From the NCBI GenBank assembly GCA_030407085.1, contig CM059582.1, positions 88,650,001-88,714,000 on the forward strand: DNA of 64,000 bases, given 5' to 3'. Shown piece after piece: positions 1-9,602 of the stretch (positions are counted from its first letter, which is position 1; every line of letters begins with the position of its first letter). The notes beneath the pieces are model-generated. The model ran no database searches. It saw nothing but the letters and a program-made list of their open reading frames with translations, and was not told where the DNA came from. The stretch is from Trichopria drosophilae (lineage: Eukaryota; Arthropoda; Insecta; Hymenoptera; Diapriidae). The position numbers were made by a program, and so were the translations under genes.

Positions 1-758
1 AAGAAACACAGTTGCCTGCACTCCTGCATGATGTTGCGTCTCATGTGCGTTGCGAAGAATGAGATCAGAAATTAAGTTTTTATTCGGTAAAATAATAGGA
101 AATTTCTCATCGTAACTTAGAGGTGCGTGTTTCAGATGGCCTCCTACTCTCAGCAATCCATCTGAGTCTAAAAAGGGGCGTAACGATAATAATTTGCTAG
201 AAGGGTATAATTTACCATCTTTATTCAACGCCTGAATTTCGGCTGAAAAACATTCCCCCTGAAGCAATTTTATTATTCGTTTTTTCGCCTGAATTAATTC
301 TTCAACTGACAATACTCCAGTTCTCTTATCTCCCTTTAGAGCATTATTCGCAAAACGCATACACATCGCAATAATACGTACAAGCTTTTGTATCGACGAA
401 TATTTATATAGTGCAATCCAAGTTTCCGTCGTTGTCAATACCGTAATCACCTTTATCTCCATAGTGTCAGCCTCTTTATCAAAATTCAGCTTTATTGGCC
501 AATTTCCTGGTTTCGAGCGCAACCATGCTGGACCCTCAAACCACATTTTCGAATGAAGTAGTTCTTCCGGCGCTGTTCCTTTTGATGCTAGGTCGGCAGG
601 ATTGTCTGATGAAGGAGCATGTCTCCACTCGCACTTATCTGTTAATTCCTGCACTCTTGCAACACGATTAGCCACAAATGTCGTAAGCTGATACGATGGA
701 GTATGAATCCATTGTAAAGTGATGGTTGAGTCGGACCATAGAAAGACCTTTTCTACAT
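1..758 (-). pseudogene. BEL/Pao pol, RNase H to integrase N-terminal part (cut by window edge)
   Basis: This stretch continues the minus-strand BEL polyprotein after its frame is lost near 810. Conceptual minus-strand reading gives the RNase H tail typical of BEL/Pao pol: a WSDST-like active-site segment near 740, a NPADLASKG-type motif near 600, a WFEGPAWL-type motif near 535, then the spacer and the start of the integrase HHCC region at the left edge. The coding sense is seen directly; assignment to BEL/Pao rests on the known domain order of that superfamily (PR-RT-RNaseH-IN). The integrase core and the 3' LTR lie outside the window. It is interrupted relative to the upstream RT frame, so it is a fossil. 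Confidence 0.75.
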
Positions 759-2927
759 TCAAATGAATAGAACTTGCGATAGACAAGTACAGCTCTGCAA
801 GCAATGCAGCGGCTGACAATCTAACCTCGGTAGAGTCATATTTTTTAACGGGGCTACTCTGGTCTTTGCCGCTACCAGTCTAGTTAAAATTGCTCCATCT
901 TCATTTTGCGAAAGAACGTATAAACAAGCTTCATATGCTTTCTCACTAGCATCGGAAAATCCATGGATTTGTATCTGTACAGGATCTAAGATTAACAAAT
1001 TCCTTAGTATAGATAGAGCTTCTAAACGAGGCAGAGCTTCACGAAACCGAATCCACGCAGTAGCGACATCCTGCGGAACGCTTTCATTCCAAGAGAGCTG
1101 CAATTTCCACAGAGCTTGAATCATGATCTTGCCTATAATAATAACTGGAGCAATTAATCCGAGCGGATCGAATAATATTGAAACTTGAGAAAGTATCATT
1201 CGTTTAGAAATCCGTGATGATTGCTGACTTAGTTGCAGGCGATAATTTATCACATCTAGCGTTGGATTCCAGAAGACTCCTAAAGTTTTCTGTGATTTCG
1301 TCGTATCTAGATTGAGATGCGGATCCATTGATCGATCGTCCAATACTTGCACCAGATCTGGAACATTGGATGCCCACTTGCGCAATGTAAAACCGCCACC
1401 TTCTAATAATTGCACGAGTTCATCTCGAAGTAAAACAGCTTCATTCAAAGAGTTGGCGCCTGTTAATAAATCGTCGACGTACACGTCCGATTGAATGGCT
1501 CGCGCCGCCTTCGGGAATCGTATACCATCATCCTTGGCTAACTGTCCCAAAGTTCTAGTCGCTAAGAATGACGCTGGGCCTGCACCATATGTAAGGGTAT
1601 TGAGCTCAAATATCTTCAGTGGTTCCTCGGAGCTTTCTCGCCACACTATCCGTTGAAATTTTCGATCCGATGGTCGTACCAAAATTTGCCTATACATTTT
1701 TTCCGTATCAGCAGTCAATACTATTTTATGGATTCGAAATCGCAGTAATATAGTAAATAGGTTATCTTGAATAACTGGCCCAACCATCAGAGCGTCGTTG
1801 AGAGACACCCCTGAACACGATTTCGCAGACGCGTCGAATACCACCCTGAGCTTCGTAGTTAGACTAGTTTTTTTCTTAATTGCATGATGAGGGATAAAGA
1901 AACCGGTCAACACATCACAGTTTTTAATTTCCGTCATATGTCCTAATAAATAATATTCCTTCATAAATTCTATATAAGAATTTTTTAACTGAGGATCTCT
2001 CTGAAAACGCCGTTCAAGCCCTTGAAATCGTCTACATGCCTGAGAATATGATTCACCTATATCATTCAATTTGTGGTTAAAGGGTAACGCAACACAGTAT
2101 CGCCGTGATGAATCCCTAGTTGTATGCTGAATGTAATGCTTTTCACAATATTTCTCTTCTGGTGAAAATAGCTGCACTGTCGCCACTTCTTCTACACGCC
2201 AAAATTTTTCTACGCTTTTATCTAGAGATTCTTTCGAAATATTGCAAAATGATACTGAATTAATTCTATCGCGCGCTAACCCGCCGGCAACGATCCAGCC
2301 GAGTTTCGTTATTTGCAAGATTGCCGTGTGATTATTCAGTGCTATTTGACCTACACTTAGCAATTGATAAAAGTGCTCAGCTCCTATAAGAATATCAATA
2401 ACACCTGGACAATGAAAAGTAGGATCTGCTAATTTAATATTTTTTGGTATCTCTAAGGCTCTTTTATCAATAGTGCTAGAAGGTAACATTCCAGTAATTG
2501 TCGAAATAAGTAGACATCTGAGATTCAATGAATAATTATTGATCTTTGATTTCAATTTTACTTGAGTGGTAAACTTCAAATTTGACATATTTTCTCCTAT
2601 GCCGACAATTGGAATGTTCACCGAGTATTTTGCAAGGTTTAACCTATTATAGAATTGGTCTGTCATAAAATTAGATTGTGATCCTGCATCAAGCATAGCA
2701 CGACAAGAGTGGGCAATTCCGGAAGCATCATAAACATCAATCATGACAGTCGATAAAATGACTTGCGAAGCGTGCATTAAAGACGAATTTAATACTACTC
2801 TATTGGTATCCATAAGGGCAGAGTTATAATTATTATCTTTTTCCCGATGTAACATTGTATGATGCTTCCGGCCACATTTTCGACAGCTGCTAGCTTGACA
2901 AGCGCCTATTAAATGACCCGATCGCAA
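759..2927 (-). CDS. pol: BEL/Pao retrotransposon pol: zinc knuckle end, protease, reverse transcriptase, RNase H start (722 codons)
   Basis: The open frame holds, in order: the end of a zinc knuckle (C-x2-C then HH at residues about 16-27), a retropepsin-like aspartic protease with LDAGSQSNF near residue 80, a reverse transcriptase with VVFDASAKS near 365, SLNDAL, the first aspartate in TADTEKMYRQ near 410, and YVDDLLTGA near 490, then the IHGFSDASEKA start of RNase H near 660. These are the signatures of BEL/Pao pol, where the catalytic box is YVDD. The encoded polyprotein would mature and copy the element RNA in cytoplasmic particles. The annotated start is not the real one: the protein continues from the gag frame, which is one base out of phase at about 2953. 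The last ~20 residues are out of frame with the RNase H continuation, so a second indel lies near 810-830. Confidence 0.9.
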   Translation of the reverse strand: MRSGHLIGACQASSCRKCGRKHHTMLHREKDNNYNSALMDTNRVVLNSSLMHASQVILSTVMIDVYDASGIAHSCRAMLDAGSQSNFMTDQFYNRLNLAKYSVNIPIVGIGENMSNLKFTTQVKLKSKINNYSLNLRCLLISTITGMLPSSTIDKRALEIPKNIKLADPTFHCPGVIDILIGAEHFYQLLSVGQIALNNHTAILQITKLGWIVAGGLARDRINSVSFCNISKESLDKSVEKFWRVEEVATVQLFSPEEKYCEKHYIQHTTRDSSRRYCVALPFNHKLNDIGESYSQACRRFQGLERRFQRDPQLKNSYIEFMKEYYLLGHMTEIKNCDVLTGFFIPHHAIKKKTSLTTKLRVVFDASAKSCSGVSLNDALMVGPVIQDNLFTILLRFRIHKIVLTADTEKMYRQILVRPSDRKFQRIVWRESSEEPLKIFELNTLTYGAGPASFLATRTLGQLAKDDGIRFPKAARAIQSDVYVDDLLTGANSLNEAVLLRDELVQLLEGGGFTLRKWASNVPDLVQVLDDRSMDPHLNLDTTKSQKTLGVFWNPTLDVINYRLQLSQQSSRISKRMILSQVSILFDPLGLIAPVIIIGKIMIQALWKLQLSWNESVPQDVATAWIRFREALPRLEALSILRNLLILDPVQIQIHGFSDASEKAYEACLYVLSQNEDGAILTRLVAAKTRVAPLKNMTLPRLDCQPLHCLQSCTCLSQVLFI

Positions 2928-3298
2928 ACAGTTGAAGCAAAGCCCGGCCTTTTTATGGCTTCAACCCTTTCGGCGTAAGCAAATTTATTAAATTTACCGC
3001 AATTTAACAAATTATGCTGTTCTTTGCATACGGGGCATTTTACAACGATGACAGTCCCAACACACGCATGTGTGTGTTTCATGGTCTCTAAAACTTGACA
3101 GCGTGCATCCAAGAATTTCCAAAAATCATTTAGGGATGGATGATTTGAACCATCTAACGACCGTTCCCACTCTCGTCGCGTCATACGATCTAATTTACTA
3201 GATACTAAATATAATATTACAGTATCCCAATAATTCGTAGGCTGTTTTAACGCTTCTAACGCGCGAGCGTGTCTAAGAGTTGTATCAATTACGCGACG
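2909..3298 (-). pseudogene. gag: BEL/Pao gag, C-terminal part with zinc-binding motifs
   Basis: Minus-strand frame in continuity with the gag start, separated from it only by a TAA at 3299-3301. It shows the conserved gag tail (WDTVILYLVSSKLD, then TRREWE at the start of the 91-codon open stretch) and a CPVCKEQH zinc-binding segment near 3020. BEL gag proteins form the particle and bind RNA through such knuckles. The frame runs out of phase at about 2953 within an A run, so that the second knuckle (CFNCLRSGH) is read in the pol frame. A single lost A would explain it; this is inference from the two overlapping readings. Confidence 0.75.
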
Positions 3299-3994
3299 TT
3301 ATTCTGAAGAAGATTCAGCGGTCATCGGGCTCATTCCAAATAATAATTGCATGTGATTCTGTACTATTATACGCATATTATTATATCTCTTACGTAATAG
3401 TTCTAACGCAATTTTATAATTTATATCGGAGGTTTCAAGAGAGTGAATCACATGTGCAGCTTCACCTTCCAAGCATGCTTTTAAATAATACAATTTTTGT
3501 ACCGGTTTAAGCTGATTATTTTCATCGATAATTGCATTAAAGGCATCGGAAAAACCGAGCCAGTCTTCATATTTACCCGAAAATTTAGGCAAGTCAATAA
3601 CGGGAAGTTTAATACTAGAATTAGAAATATGTGATGCTTCTGATATTACTCCAGAATTTGTCCAAGATCTTTCATTCGAATTTGTCTCGCTATATGAATC
3701 TTTTTTTAATATTAAATTTGTCTTTGCAATCGCTTCGTAAAATAACGTTTCAAAATCTTCTCTATCAGTTGATTCTGTTTCGTCATTTTCAAGTAATTCA
3801 ATATCTAACTGTACATCATTAAAATCATTCAGCAACTTTTTCGTGTTTTCTAATCTAATTGATAACATTTCTCTATTTTTGTCATTATTCGTATTCGTTT
3901 CATTAGCTTCATAATTCTCTAAAAATGTCATAAATCTTGTTAATGAAGATTTTAGGGTCCCTCGTTTCTTTCTCAAATTCACTAATTCCGCCAT
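3299..3994 (-). CDS. gag: BEL/Pao retrotransposon gag, N-terminal part (231 codons)
   Basis: The frame starts with an ATG at 3992-3994 and encodes an N-terminal helical, Asn/Glu-rich segment (residues 1-100), then the conserved BEL gag block LPKFSGKYEDWLGFSDAF near 133-150, LKACLEGEAAHVI near 167-180 and LLRKRYNN near 199. This block is the family hallmark (DUF1759-like region). Its N-terminus resembles the gag start at 28926 on the other strand, so the two BEL elements are relatives. It ends at a TAA (3299-3301) inside the gag domain while homology continues, so this is a broken gag. The 580-base leader up to the primer site is normal for the group. Confidence 0.85.
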   Translation of the reverse strand: MAELVNLRKKRGTLKSSLTRFMTFLENYEANETNTNNDKNREMLSIRLENTKKLLNDFNDVQLDIELLENDETESTDREDFETLFYEAIAKTNLILKKDSYSETNSNERSWTNSGVISEASHISNSSIKLPVIDLPKFSGKYEDWLGFSDAFNAIIDENNQLKPVQKLYYLKACLEGEAAHVIHSLETSDINYKIALELLRKRYNNMRIIVQNHMQLLFGMSPMTAESSSE

Positions 3995-4573
3995 ATCTCT
4001 TCAATTATTACCCTATTTATTTATAATAATTAATCAAATAACTTTTGTAATTTATCATTAAATGATTTTATCAATTTAGTTTAATGCAGGAATAAATAAT
4101 AATATAATTGAAAGATTTTAATGATGTATTTATTAAGAAAGTAAACTAATTTGTTTTCGACAGTACGATAATTGACGGTTGTAATAAATTTTAAATTGAA
4201 AATAGATTCTCAAATATAATAGCATACATTTACTTACAAGTCCGATGTTTAAACTTTGAAGAATGTGAAACGCTAATTACCTCTATTGTTCCAATCGATA
4301 AACAATAACTTCTTTACAATAACACTGTATAATTTTTCGTGTATGTTTTCTTATAAGTAAATTCCGTTACATTTTCAATATATCAAATTTTTCAAATTAC
4401 AAATTTTATTTAAATTAAAAATTGTATGAGTTGACTCGTCACAAAAAAAATAATTAATAACGATTTTACAACGCACACGCGAAATTCCAAATTTAATTTT
4501 ATGTTTAACTGTTCTACATAAACCCGGATAAGATTTGAGAAGTGCCGAATTTATGCCACAAATAAATCACTAA

Positions 4574-4591
4574 ATCCGGCTCGAAGGACCA
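4574..4591 (-). promoter_or_regulatory. Primer binding site (tRNA-Tyr type) of the minus-strand BEL element
   Basis: The minus strand reads TGGTCCTTCGAGCCGGAT. Its complement, ATCCGGCTCGAAGGACCA, matches the 3' end of metazoan tRNA-Tyr plus CCA, from memory of that tRNA. It lies directly next to the putative LTR end, as a primer site should. The other BEL element has a decayed version at 28513-28530. Confidence 0.7.
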
Positions 4592-4816
4592 TGTAGAAAA
4601 TGCAGAAACTCCTTCCTTTAGATATCGATTTAAGGAATTTCGTATTCGCGTAAGTGAAGGTATTTTCGTCTTCCTGTTACACGTGCGCGACGATCACCCA
4701 ATCTCCTGATTTTCGACCTTATTATGTTAATTTAATAAATGTAAGTGTAAAACACAAAAGGTGTGATCCCTTCTGGATACGACACCAGCAAATGAACAAT
4801 AAATAAAAATGAAACA
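4592..4816 (-). repeat. Putative 5' LTR of the minus-strand BEL element
   Basis: On the minus strand this 225-base block begins TGTTTCATTTT and ends TTTTCTACA, immediately before the tRNA-Tyr-type primer site. Its start and an internal GGTGTCGT...GGATCAC segment resemble the LTR at 28207-28511 (TGTTTAATATT, GGTGTCGTCTCGGTTGGATCAC). The partner LTR lies outside the window, so neither boundary can be confirmed by direct comparison. Confidence 0.5.
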
Positions 4817-6105
4817 CAAGTTCCGCACTTCTCAACTCTACCATTTATTTTCCAATTATCTCATTTACATTAATTTCGTCGCGCGATCTCGAGCCAACTG
4901 GCTACCTGGTCACTTGTAGAAATTCGCCTGTAGTCAATGCACTAGAGGGGGAATAGCCCACCTTTCATATTATTGTACACAGATAATGTTTTAAAGAAAT
5001 TGTGCAATGACCTTTTAAATGCGTCTGGACCTGTATACATTTTCGAAAGTTTCGGGAAAACAAACGCACGGTGAATAAGTGATCGACGGATAATCGACTA
5101 CCATGAAAACGGTATACTGCTAATGTTAATGGATCTAACTAGGAGTATGCGAGAGCGAGAGAGATGGTAGTAGGACGCACGAGGAAAAGGTCATTTTACT
5201 TTCACTCTGAATACGGTTTCTAGCTTACGATGTATTTACATAAGCGACTATAATGTAGCAATATCTGACCTTTCATGAAGACGACTTTTGAAATTTTATT
5301 TTCGACACATTGCAATACTAATGTGTAACGGTCAACACTTTTCAATCTCTCTGATTGAATTTTGTAAGATCACGCATTAGAAAGATGTCGTTTTCAATGA
5401 TAATGTAAAAACATTTTATTAATAACAATATCTAATGAAATAATAAATATTGGTTGACCTCTACCTTCTCTTTTCATTCGACAATGTATCGCATTAAATT
5501 ACCTATGTTTTTCGACCTTCACAGCTTTCGAAATTTATAATAATAATACATGAAATTGTTTATAATAACCTCTTTTCATTCCTGACCTTCTTACGGCCCA
5601 CTTGCGCAATTCTTCCATCACACTATCATCGATGGGAGGTAGGGTGGGGGCGGCAGAACCCACTTAGCCCCTCTACTAAACTATTTTTGTCAATGTCGGC
5701 GTAAAAAATGTTCGTTGAAATATTTATCAAGAATTTTTATAAATATTTTTTTTTCACGCATACAAACAGTCAAACTCTTGTTTTTCAGTTACAATGCAGA
5801 TAAAGTACGGTGTACGTTTTTTAAAGCAAAGGCAATTGAAAAATATATTATCAAATTTGTGATTAAATAATCTCCATTTACGTTTTAATTAAACTTTCAT
5901 GACAATAAAGCACTTATAAGAAAATAATATCGAAAGTACAGCATAAATGGTAACTTCAATGTTACTGTTTATCATGTTTTAATAAACAATTATTATTTAA
6001 AGACATTCTAGTAATAAATTATTTTAATTGAATGATAATAACATTAATATATTTTTCTGGTTATCCGATGATCAAATGCGACCAACATTCGAAGTTTGCG
6101 TTCGA
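4817..6105. other. AT-rich DNA with no recognised gene
   Basis: I see no supported coding frame or repeat. There are two small purine/GC-rich patches, around 5145-5180 (GAGAGCGAGAGAG) and 5630-5660 (GGGAGGTAGGGTGGGGGCGG). Nothing ties them to a gene. Confidence 0.5.
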
Positions 6106-6177
6106 GCCTTGTTGGCTCCATTGGTAGAGCGTTTGCTTACGGAACAGGAGGTCGGTTGTTCGAGTCCTCGGGGTTTC
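6106..6177 (+). tRNA. tRNA-like sequence, probably a degenerate tRNA-Arg(ACG) pseudogene or SINE head
   Basis: Both internal RNA polymerase III promoter boxes are recognisable: an A box TGGCTCCATTGG (6113-6124) and a B box TGTTCGAGTCC near 6157-6167. The D arm pairs perfectly (GCTC 6115-6118 with GAGC). A seven-base loop TTACGGA would place anticodon ACG, which is Arg. The anticodon stem has a C-A mismatch, and the T stem and acceptor stem do not pair properly, so I do not believe it is a working tRNA. A run of ten T follows at about 6190, a typical polymerase III stop. Confidence 0.4.
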
Positions 6178-6289
6178 TGTCTTTCCTCTTTTTTTTTTAT
6201 ATTTTTTTTTACCAAATAAGTATTAAAATCGTGAGAAGTATTTTAAAAAATTATTTGTTATTAAAAAAAATTTTTATATTTTGTCTGTA

Positions 6290-6716
6290 TATTCATATAT
6301 ATTTATTATTTATTTATTTTCAAAAATTACTCCTTTTAACGTTTTTTTTAAATACTCTACAAGTGAATTATTTTAATTCATATATATTTATTATTTATTT
6401 TTTTTCAATAATTAGTGTTTTTAACGTTTTTTTTTAAATATTCTAGAAGTGAATTATTTTAATTCATATTTATTTATTATATATTCATTTTCAAAAATTA
6501 CTCTTTTTAACGTTTTTTTCAAATATTCTACAAGTGAATTATTTTAATTCATATTTATTTATTATTTATTTATTTTCAATAATTACTGTTTTTAACGTTT
6601 TTTTTAATATTCTAGAAGTGAATTGTTTTAATTCATATTTATTTATTATATATTTATTTTCAAAAATTACTCTTTTTATCGTTTTTTTTAAATATTCTAG
6701 AAGTGATTTATTTTAA
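6290..6716. repeat. ~85-bp AT-rich tandem array, about five copies
   Basis: A unit built around AAGTGAATTATTTTAATTC, followed by a T/A-rich stretch and TTTTTAACGTTTTTTT, recurs with unit starts near 6361, 6449, 6533, 6616 and 6698. The spacing is 82-88 bases. Neighbouring copies differ at few positions. The array begins about 110 bases after the tRNA-like sequence and may be the tail of the same element. Confidence 0.8.
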
Positions 6717-6801
6717 TAGGTTAATAACACGAGGGAATTTAATTTTCTTACGCATTATTTTATTTATTGTTGAAGACAAATACAATCTTTTGACTTCACA
6801 A

Positions 6802-7326
6802 AGGGACATGAAAAAAGTTCATGTAACATCTGATATGCAAACATAAATGTTTAAAATATAAAACATAAATTTCGCTTTAATTAAAGGAAATTGTTAGGCT
6901 CGATTGGAAGACCAAACTTATAATCCTTGACTTAAATCAATGTATAATCATATTTCTGCATTCGTTTTACTCTCACCAATTTACAGTCAATTTTTGCTTA
7001 GGTACGTATATCAAAACTAAATTAGTGGTAAAACATCACAAATTAATTAAATTGTCACTTTTGTCCAGATGTGCGAAAAGGCGTGCCGGACCTAAATTTC
7101 TTATAATTTTGTTTTCACTCTTTGAACATGACACAAATTTTGCCAAGATTGCAAAAGCAACACGTATTCAGAAATGCAGTTGAAAATTAATGTAAGGCAA
7201 CAATTACATTTATGATCTTAAAATACAGCCTGACAATCGTCTTTGATATCAGCAAAATTTATGTTTTATATTTTCTAGATTTATGTTTGCATATCATTTT
7301 GTAACATGAATTCTCTTCATGTTCCT
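6802..7326. mobile_element. Short inverted-repeat element (MITE), 525 bp
   Basis: The left end (6802-6872) and the inverted right end (7257-7326) share about 70 bases, including ATGATATGCAAACATAAAT-type sequence and AAAATATAAAACATAAATTT. Outer ends read AGGGACATGAA and AGGAACATGAA. There is no open frame inside, so it would depend on a transposase from elsewhere. I found no clear target duplication, so the superfamily is unknown. Confidence 0.6.
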
Positions 7327-7730
7327 AGGTGATTTCAAAATATTGCACTGTCTTTAACAATAAAGAAAAGAGCGGCAAATTTAAATAAATTTTATAGAAA
7401 TGTTTAACCTGTCATAGTCGAAGATATTAAAATTATATTAAGAAATACGAAATTTCATGAGGTCTGTCAATTTATTATTATTAAAAAATTGGACATTTCT
7501 CATATGTGAACTTGAATTAAATTGTATTAACAAATATTTTATCGAAATTCCAAACAGGCTCCAAGTGAACTTAACTAAAAATCATTAATATGCCAGATTT
7601 AATGTCAATTAATAAATGTTATACTTACTGTAGAATCAAAATACACGATGTTCGCCAATTACTTTGTATGAAAAGAAAGGAGTGAATACATTTTTATTTA
7701 AGATTGCAGAAATTAACAGAATATACTTCC

Positions 7731-9403
7731 TTAAGCCTTTAACGCCGGAATGGACAAAATTTTGTCATCAAGTTTGATGAAATATTTTGTCCTATGTAAA
7801 CCATATACGAAAAAATTTAGAATACCCATTTCTTATGTCCCGATGTTCCTTCTTTCGAATGGCGAAGTTAAAATATGTGAAAATTTTGATATGAGAAAGT
7901 TATAAACGATTTATACTAAAATAACACGTTTTTCGATGTTTTGTTATTTTTTAAATATTTTCCGTGACAAATTCGAACGGTATACCTCTAACTGTTGCAA
8001 ATATCACGTAAAAATTATCTAAGGTACAAGATAGAACCCACAAAAAGTTGATTTTCAACCTGGCGACGAAAGTTCCATTTTTCATGGAAAATTACCGCTT
8101 TGAGTATAAAACTTTCGGCAGTATTCAGATTCACCCAAAAATTATTACTCGGAGGTTTTTGGGGTCACTGATTGCGAATCTGAAGTCGGATATTCAAAAG
8201 AGATAGTAATATGGTGAAAATGGCGGCTCCGATATGGCGGACTACAAATTTTAATTTCTATGAATTTGATTGAATCTTGTTCGGGAGTTTTTGGGGTCGT
8301 TGAATTCGAATCTCAAGTCGGATTTTTAGAATTACAAGTGGCGGTTCTGGTATGGCAGTTTACAAATTTTAATTTCGGTTCCTTTGCACAGAAGGAATCA
8401 AAATTTGTTATTTCATTGTTTATTTCCGACATCATGACAATTTTTTAATAAAGAACCTGTATCCTTTTCATTGATCCCAGTGAGGGGTGCAGGCTATAAA
8501 TGTTAGGAATTAAAAAAAAAAACAGTTCGACTTTGTTAAAAAAAAAATAAATAAATAAAATCTGTAAAAAATTTGGACATGCTGAGATCTGTGGCTTTTT
8601 TTCGTCAAAACCCTGTTTTCTAACAGAAGGAATTCAGATATCGACGGTTCTTACGAAGACTATGTATTTTTTATTTTCATTTTATGTAAAATCAAACAGT
8701 GTACCGCATAGCTTATATCTCTAACCTAATTTACGATCAAAAATGACCTCAATAAGATCATTAGATATCGCAAAATATCGGTTTCTCTAAAAATGTAACA
8801 TTTGCAGGGAAAAGTCGGCCATGGGGCGAATTTATAAAACAAAGGCGGATTCTTCTAGATTGTTCAAATATTCAACGGAACAATTACAGAATGCAATACG
8901 AGAAGCAGAGAAACGTCAAAAATCAATGTTACAAATTTCAAAATTAAAAATGGCTGAATCAACATGGCACCATATCGGGTCCGACATTTCGAATTTCGAA
9001 AATATGAGAACAGATACATAATCAGCAGCATCGAAAACCCCCCAGTACCAATTTTCATGTCAATCGAATCAAATTTCAGATTTTGGCCTGGCCATATTTC
9101 ATCCGCCATTTTAAATTACGAAAATCTGACGATATATTCTTAATCAGCGGCCCAAAAAACACCGTAGTAAACTCCAAGTACAGAGTTTCATCGAAATCGA
9201 ATTAAGCTTCGGATTTTCGTCTGCCATATTGTATCAGCCATTTTGAATTTTGTGATTTTGACAACATATTCGTAATTAGTGGCCTCGAAAACCCCCGAGT
9301 ACAAAATTTCAATCCATCATTGAAATAGATATTGATTTATCTACATGAAGAAAATTATTTACAGGTGTGACACCGATAGTCCCACTATGCCTCTAAGGGT
9401 TAA
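7731..9403. mobile_element. Non-autonomous piggyBac-like element flanked by TTAA
   Basis: TTAA occurs at both ends (7731-7734 and 9400-9403). The adjoining ends are similar inverted repeats: GCCTTTAACGCCGGAATGGAC on the left and, inverted, CCCTTAGAGGCATAGTGGGAC on the right. TTAA duplication and a CCCTTT-type terminus are the hallmark of piggyBac-like elements. No transposase frame is present. Inside, degenerate copies of the ATGGCGG repeat lie in opposite orientations (about 8150-8380 and 8940-9300), giving a fold-back layout. A related left end occurs at 62966. Confidence 0.7.
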
Positions 9404-9438
9404 AGAGCGGATTTCACACATAAAAATTTATGAGTTGG

Positions 9439-9450
9439 CCATATTTTATT
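9439..9450. repeat. Target-site duplication of the LINE, left copy (CCATATTTTATT)
   Basis: The same 12 bases recur at 14466-14477. The two copies bracket the LINE body, with the TA-rich tail of the minus-strand element immediately to the right of this copy. The match is AT-rich, so some chance remains that it is coincidental. Confidence 0.6.
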
Positions 9451-9602
9451 ATAGTATATATATATATATTTATTTAATGTTCCACATACATGTGATTACA
9501 TGACTTCTGTTTCTTATATCTTATTTCTTATATCTTACATGCGTTCTCATTCTCTCTCTTCTACTTCCTACTCTAAATACACTTATATTCCTTATCCTAT
9601 AC

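Noticed and set aside
6028..6716. Frames of 60-113 codons with Phe/Ile/Tyr-rich products
   Set aside because: They come from the tRNA-like sequence and the AT-rich tandem array.
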